Assembly: GCA_942491955.1 (NCBI GenBank)
Contig: CALOCV010000020.1
Location: 1 to 25,951 of the forward strand
From: CALOCV01 sp942491955
Lineage (GTDB): Bacteria > Chlamydiota > Chlamydiia > Chlamydiales > CALOCV01
Direction: 5' to 3'
DNA length: 25,951 nucleotides
A program made the position numbers and the translations under genes. Of the stretch, positions 23,272 through 25,951 are shown one piece after another. A model generated the notes under the pieces. The model was not told the DNA's origin. It did no database searches and was given only the letters and a program-made list of their open reading frames with translations. The stretch's first letter is position 1; every line of letters begins with the position of its first letter.

Positions 23272-24050
23272 AAAAGACCATATTGACAAATAAAATGATT
23301 TTTAGGTGTTTTAAAAAATAAATCCTGGAATTTTTCTGTACCTTTGCATACTGCTTCATTTTGATCTGAATTTTCGATTGGACTCAACAAAATTGCTTAA
23401 TTTTACAATCTTGGTTAGATATGACCCAATCAATAGTACTAAAACATGCTTAAAAGACCATATTGACAAATAAAATGATTTTCAGGTGTTTTAAAAAATA
23501 AATCCTAAGATTTTTGCTGTAACCTTTGCATACTGCTTCATTTTGATCTGAATTTTCGATTGGACTCAACAAAATTGCTTAATTTTACAATCTTGCTTAG
23601 ATATGACCCAATCAATAGTACTAAAACATGCTTAAAAGACCATATTGACAAATAAAATGATTTTCAGGTGTTTTAAAAAATAAATCCTGGAATTTTGCTG
23701 TACCTTTGCATACTGCTTCATTTTGATCTGAATTTTCGATTGGACTCAACAAAATTGCTTAATTTTACAATCTTGGTTAGATATGACCCAATCAATAGTA
23801 CTAAAACATGCTTAAAAGACCATATTGCCAAATAAAATGATTTTTAGGTGTTTTAAAAAAATAAATCCTGGAATTTTACTGTAACCGCTTTGCATACTGC
23901 TTCATTTTGATCTAAATTTTCGATTGGACTCAACAAAATTCCTTAATTTTACAATCTTGGTTAGATATGACCCAATCAATAGTACTAAAACATGCCAAAA
24001 GACCATATTGACAAATAAAATGATTTTTAGGTGTTTTAAAAAATAAATCC
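23272..24050. repeat. tandem array of ~181-base repeats built from rpn-like segments
   Basis: Units begin with aaaagaccatattg at 23272, 23452, 23634, 23814 and 23997, so the period is 180, 182, 180 and 183 bases. There are four full units and a partial fifth. The units differ by a few bases. Parts of each unit resemble rpn: agaccatattg...aatgat resembles the segment near codons 38-47, and tttaaaaaataaatcc is the exact sequence at codons ~174-179. The intervening part has similarity to the decayed middle of copy 4. No start or convincing gene is present; the frame of copy 5 runs 130 bases into it before a stop at 23902. Confidence 0.85.
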
Positions 24051-24570
24051 ATTTGTCCGCTATCGTAACGAGCTCACATTCTTGTTTAGCAAACTTAGAA
24101 AATTCAACAAAAGTGAATGTTAAATCTTTGATAATGTGTTCATTCGATTCAAAATTATAAATTTTATGAGAAGAAATAGGATCTGGATCCTTGCTAAAAG
24201 TAAAATTGAGAATGCCCAAAAAAATGACGGGACGGAGATTGTCGTAATTGTCCCCTTCATCAATCTGGCATGAGTAGTTTTTTGCCGCGTAATAGAGAAC
24301 GCGCTTGTCAAAGTAACTCTGTTTTAACACCTGCATTTCTACAATGTATTCCGAACCCTTTTGATCTGTACAACGGACATCGAGAATTGTGGCTTTTGAT
24401 CCCTTAATATGGGGAGCTTGGTTTGGATTCAACAAGATGACATTGGTAATGATCTCCTCACCGTGTCGATTGAGCATACTATTGAGAAAATGAATGAGGA
24501 GATCTTTTTTATTTTCATTGCCGAAAACTTTCTTAAAAGCATAGTCGTTGGTTGGATCGAGGAAATGCAT
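24034..24570 (-). pseudogene. Rpn-family nuclease, copy 5, N-terminal half only
   Basis: From the ATG at 24570 this copy matches copies 1 and 2 for about 179 residues, with intact Asp64, Glu78 and Gln80. At IYFLKH it leaves rpn and enters the ~181-base array, adding about 43 unrelated residues before a stop at 23902. The helical repeats and C-terminal tail are missing. The leader hairpin and promoter (24630-24658) are intact, so a nuclease domain fused to a foreign tail could still be made. Copies 4 and 5 together look like one unit split by array growth, or two units with reciprocal losses. Confidence 0.88.
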
Positions 24571-24629
24571 GGATAAAGATCCCTTTTATGAGCCATTCAC
24601 AAGGGGAATGGCTCTTTTTATAAGAAGCC

Positions 24630-24658
24630 ATTGTAAAAAATAGATGGGTTGCATTCAA
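24630..24658 (-). promoter_or_regulatory. promoter of rpn copy 5
   Basis: TTGAAT, 17-base spacer, TACAAT on the minus strand. The leader between it and the ATG carries the same hairpin with two extra T bases after it. Confidence 0.55.
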
Positions 24659-24773
24659 TCAATTTTTTGATAAAATTACCAAAATCCTACATTTCGAGGG
24701 TCGTGAGCTAATTTTTTTGAATTAGTTCAGGAGAAATCTGCTACTGCTGTTTTTTTTAACAAAAGGACACAAC

Positions 24774-24846
24774 TATCCTTACTCAACTCTGGACCCGGAA
24801 GGGGAAGGGGTGGCTCTACGAAATCTTGCCCGATGCATTTTCATGG
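24774..24846 (+). pseudogene. captured 3' end of gcsH (unit 6)
   Basis: A degenerate copy of the gcsH tail with small insertions; the TGA stop has become TGG. Confidence 0.8.
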
Positions 24847-25846
24847 GCAGGGAACGAGCTCCTTTTCGATGGTTTGGATCTGTTCTTTAGAAAGCTCTGT
24901 TAGCAGCAACAATGTCTTCCATGGAGATCCTCGTCGCAGCATTTTTTCTGCCAATTTGCGCATGGTGCGTTCGCGGCCTTTTTTTGGTCCCTCAGATCAA
25001 TCCTTGTTCTCGACCCTCAGTCAACCCTTGTTCTCGACCCTCGGTCAACCCTTTTCGCGACCTCGAGTCGCATTTTTTTCTCGACCCTCAGTCAGCCCGT
25101 GTTCTCGACCCTCAGTACTGGCTATATTGCAATCGTGCGTGTTCATCTCCAGACGCGGTTCTACTTTTCGTAGACTTCTTAGATCTTCTTTCGACCAGTT
25201 CGAGCCGATCGACAATAGAGAAGGCTCTCTTGATGGCCTCTTCGCCAATGATGCTCGGGATGATCTCGAATTGTCATGGCGTGCTTCAAAAATAAATCCA
25301 TTTGTCCGCTACTCGCAACGATTGCTTCACATTCTTGTTTAGCAACCGTAGGTAATTCAACAAAAGTAGATGTTAAATCTTTGATAATGTGTTCATTCGA
25401 TTCAAAATTACAAATTTTGCGAGAAGAATAGGATCTGGATCCTTTTTGCTAAAAGTAAAATTGAGAATGCCCAAAAAAATGACGGGACGGGAGATTGTCG
25501 TAATTGTCCCCTTCATCAATCTGGCACGAGTAGTTTTTTGCCAGCATAAATAGAGAACGCGCTTGGCTCAAAGTAACTCTGTCTTTAACACCTGCTTTTC
25601 TACAATGTATTCCGAACCCTTTTGATCTGTACAAACGTGACATCGAGAATTGTGGCTTTTGATCCCTCAATATGGGGAGCTGGGGTTTGGATTCAACAAT
25701 AATGACATATGGTAAGGACTTCTCACTCTACCGTGTCAGATTGAGCGTACTATTGAGAAAATGAATGAGGAGATCTTTTTTTCATTTCATTGCCGAAAAC
25801 TTTCTTAAAAGCATAGTCGTTGAAGTTGAGATCGAGGAAACGGCGT
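24816..25846 (-). pseudogene. Rpn-family nuclease, copy 6, heavily decayed
   Basis: Aligned along its whole length to the other copies, this copy has many one-base insertions and deletions and no long open frame. The start codon is changed (ATG to ACG at 25846-25844). It shares a diagnostic set of differences with the middle of copy 4. A promoter-like pair remains near 25907-25936 but with an 18-base spacer. The density of indels towards the window end could partly reflect low-quality sequence. Confidence 0.85.
24992..25111 (-). repeat. degenerate 24-base repeats (copy 6)
   Basis: About five units related to TEGREQGL, with base changes and indels in several of them. Confidence 0.7.
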
Positions 25847-25951
25847 GGAGAAAGAGATCCCTTGGTGAGCCATTCACATGCGGAATGGCTACTTTATAGA
25901 GAAGCCATTGTAAAAAATAGTTAGTGTCGCATTCAACCAATTTTTGATAAA

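Larger units (their letters stand above)
18806..25951. repeat. tandem array of ~1.2-kb rpn units
   Basis: Units start at 18806, 20022, 21262, 22446 and 24774, each beginning with tatccttactcaa from the gcsH 3' end. Unit lengths are 1216, 1240 and 1184 bases for the first three. The 24-base difference between units 1 and 2 equals exactly one copy of the internal coding repeat. The interval 22446-24773 holds two partial rpn copies around a separate ~181-base tandem array. The last unit runs out of the window. The order within each unit is gcsH tail, minus-strand rpn, leader with hairpin, promoter, spacer. Confidence 0.95.

Noticed and set aside
23272..24050. CRISPR array
   Set aside because: The repeats are ~181 bases, imperfect and without unique spacers; no cas gene is nearby.
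24774..25951. Treating all defects of copy 6 as sequencing error
   Set aside because: Many differences are shared with the middle of copy 4, which points to common descent, although some isolated indels could still be errors.

Overview
This window looks like chlamydial chromosome, most likely an amoeba-associated lineage of the Parachlamydiales type rather than Chlamydiaceae. The evidence is a core block that matches known chlamydial gene order: clpC, and opposite it accD, dut, ptsN and a helix-turn-helix-fused ptsN (compare CT286 and CT293-CT290 of C. trachomatis), followed by a lipoate ligase-like gene and gcsH (compare CT285 and CT282). A eukaryote-like F-box protein also fits a protist-infecting bacterium. 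The species cannot be fixed from the sequence alone.

Layout. Positions 1-3055 are a graveyard of mobile DNA: a frameshifted IS1634-type transposase, a frameshifted IS5-type transposase, a fragment of a GxxExxY (PD-(D/E)XK-like) protein between inverted CACAGAG-rich repeats, and an IS630 remnant on the minus strand. From 3204 to 5921 a minus-strand pair encodes MutL and an alpha/beta hydrolase. The MutL reading frame is shifted near its C-terminus and lacks the endonuclease motif. An F-box protein (6032-6961) overlaps a convergent small unknown gene. ClpC (7560-10106) is followed by an ankyrin-like protein, which meets the minus-strand accD-dut-ptsN-ptsN(HTH) operon tail to tail. From 14078 a plus-strand series follows: a possible PhyH-like protein, a LplA-family protein, a 61-base palindrome, a membrane-anchored PpiD/SurA-like protein, a small unknown gene, a CBM9-like protein and GcsH. 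LplA and GcsH are a natural enzyme/substrate pair for lipoylation.

The last 7.1 kb (18806-25951) is the most remarkable part. It is a head-to-tail array of about six units of roughly 1.2 kb. Each unit carries a minus-strand Rpn-family (recombination-promoting nuclease, PD-(D/E)XK) gene, its own promoter and 5' leader, and a captured 71-base copy of the 3' end of gcsH. Copies 1 and 2 are intact and nearly identical. Copies 3 to 6 are progressively broken. A 24-base repeat coding for an eight-residue helical repeat near the Rpn C-terminus changes in number from copy to copy (4, 5, 3, 2, about 5). Copies 4 and 5 are separated by about four repeats of ~181 bases that appear to be built from rearranged rpn segments. 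Rpn proteins in Escherichia coli are reported to be gene-within-gene toxin-antitoxin phage-defence systems whose C-terminal repeats vary in number. This array may be a chlamydial factory for such variants; that is an inference from sequence.

No tRNA, rRNA or CRISPR array was recognised.
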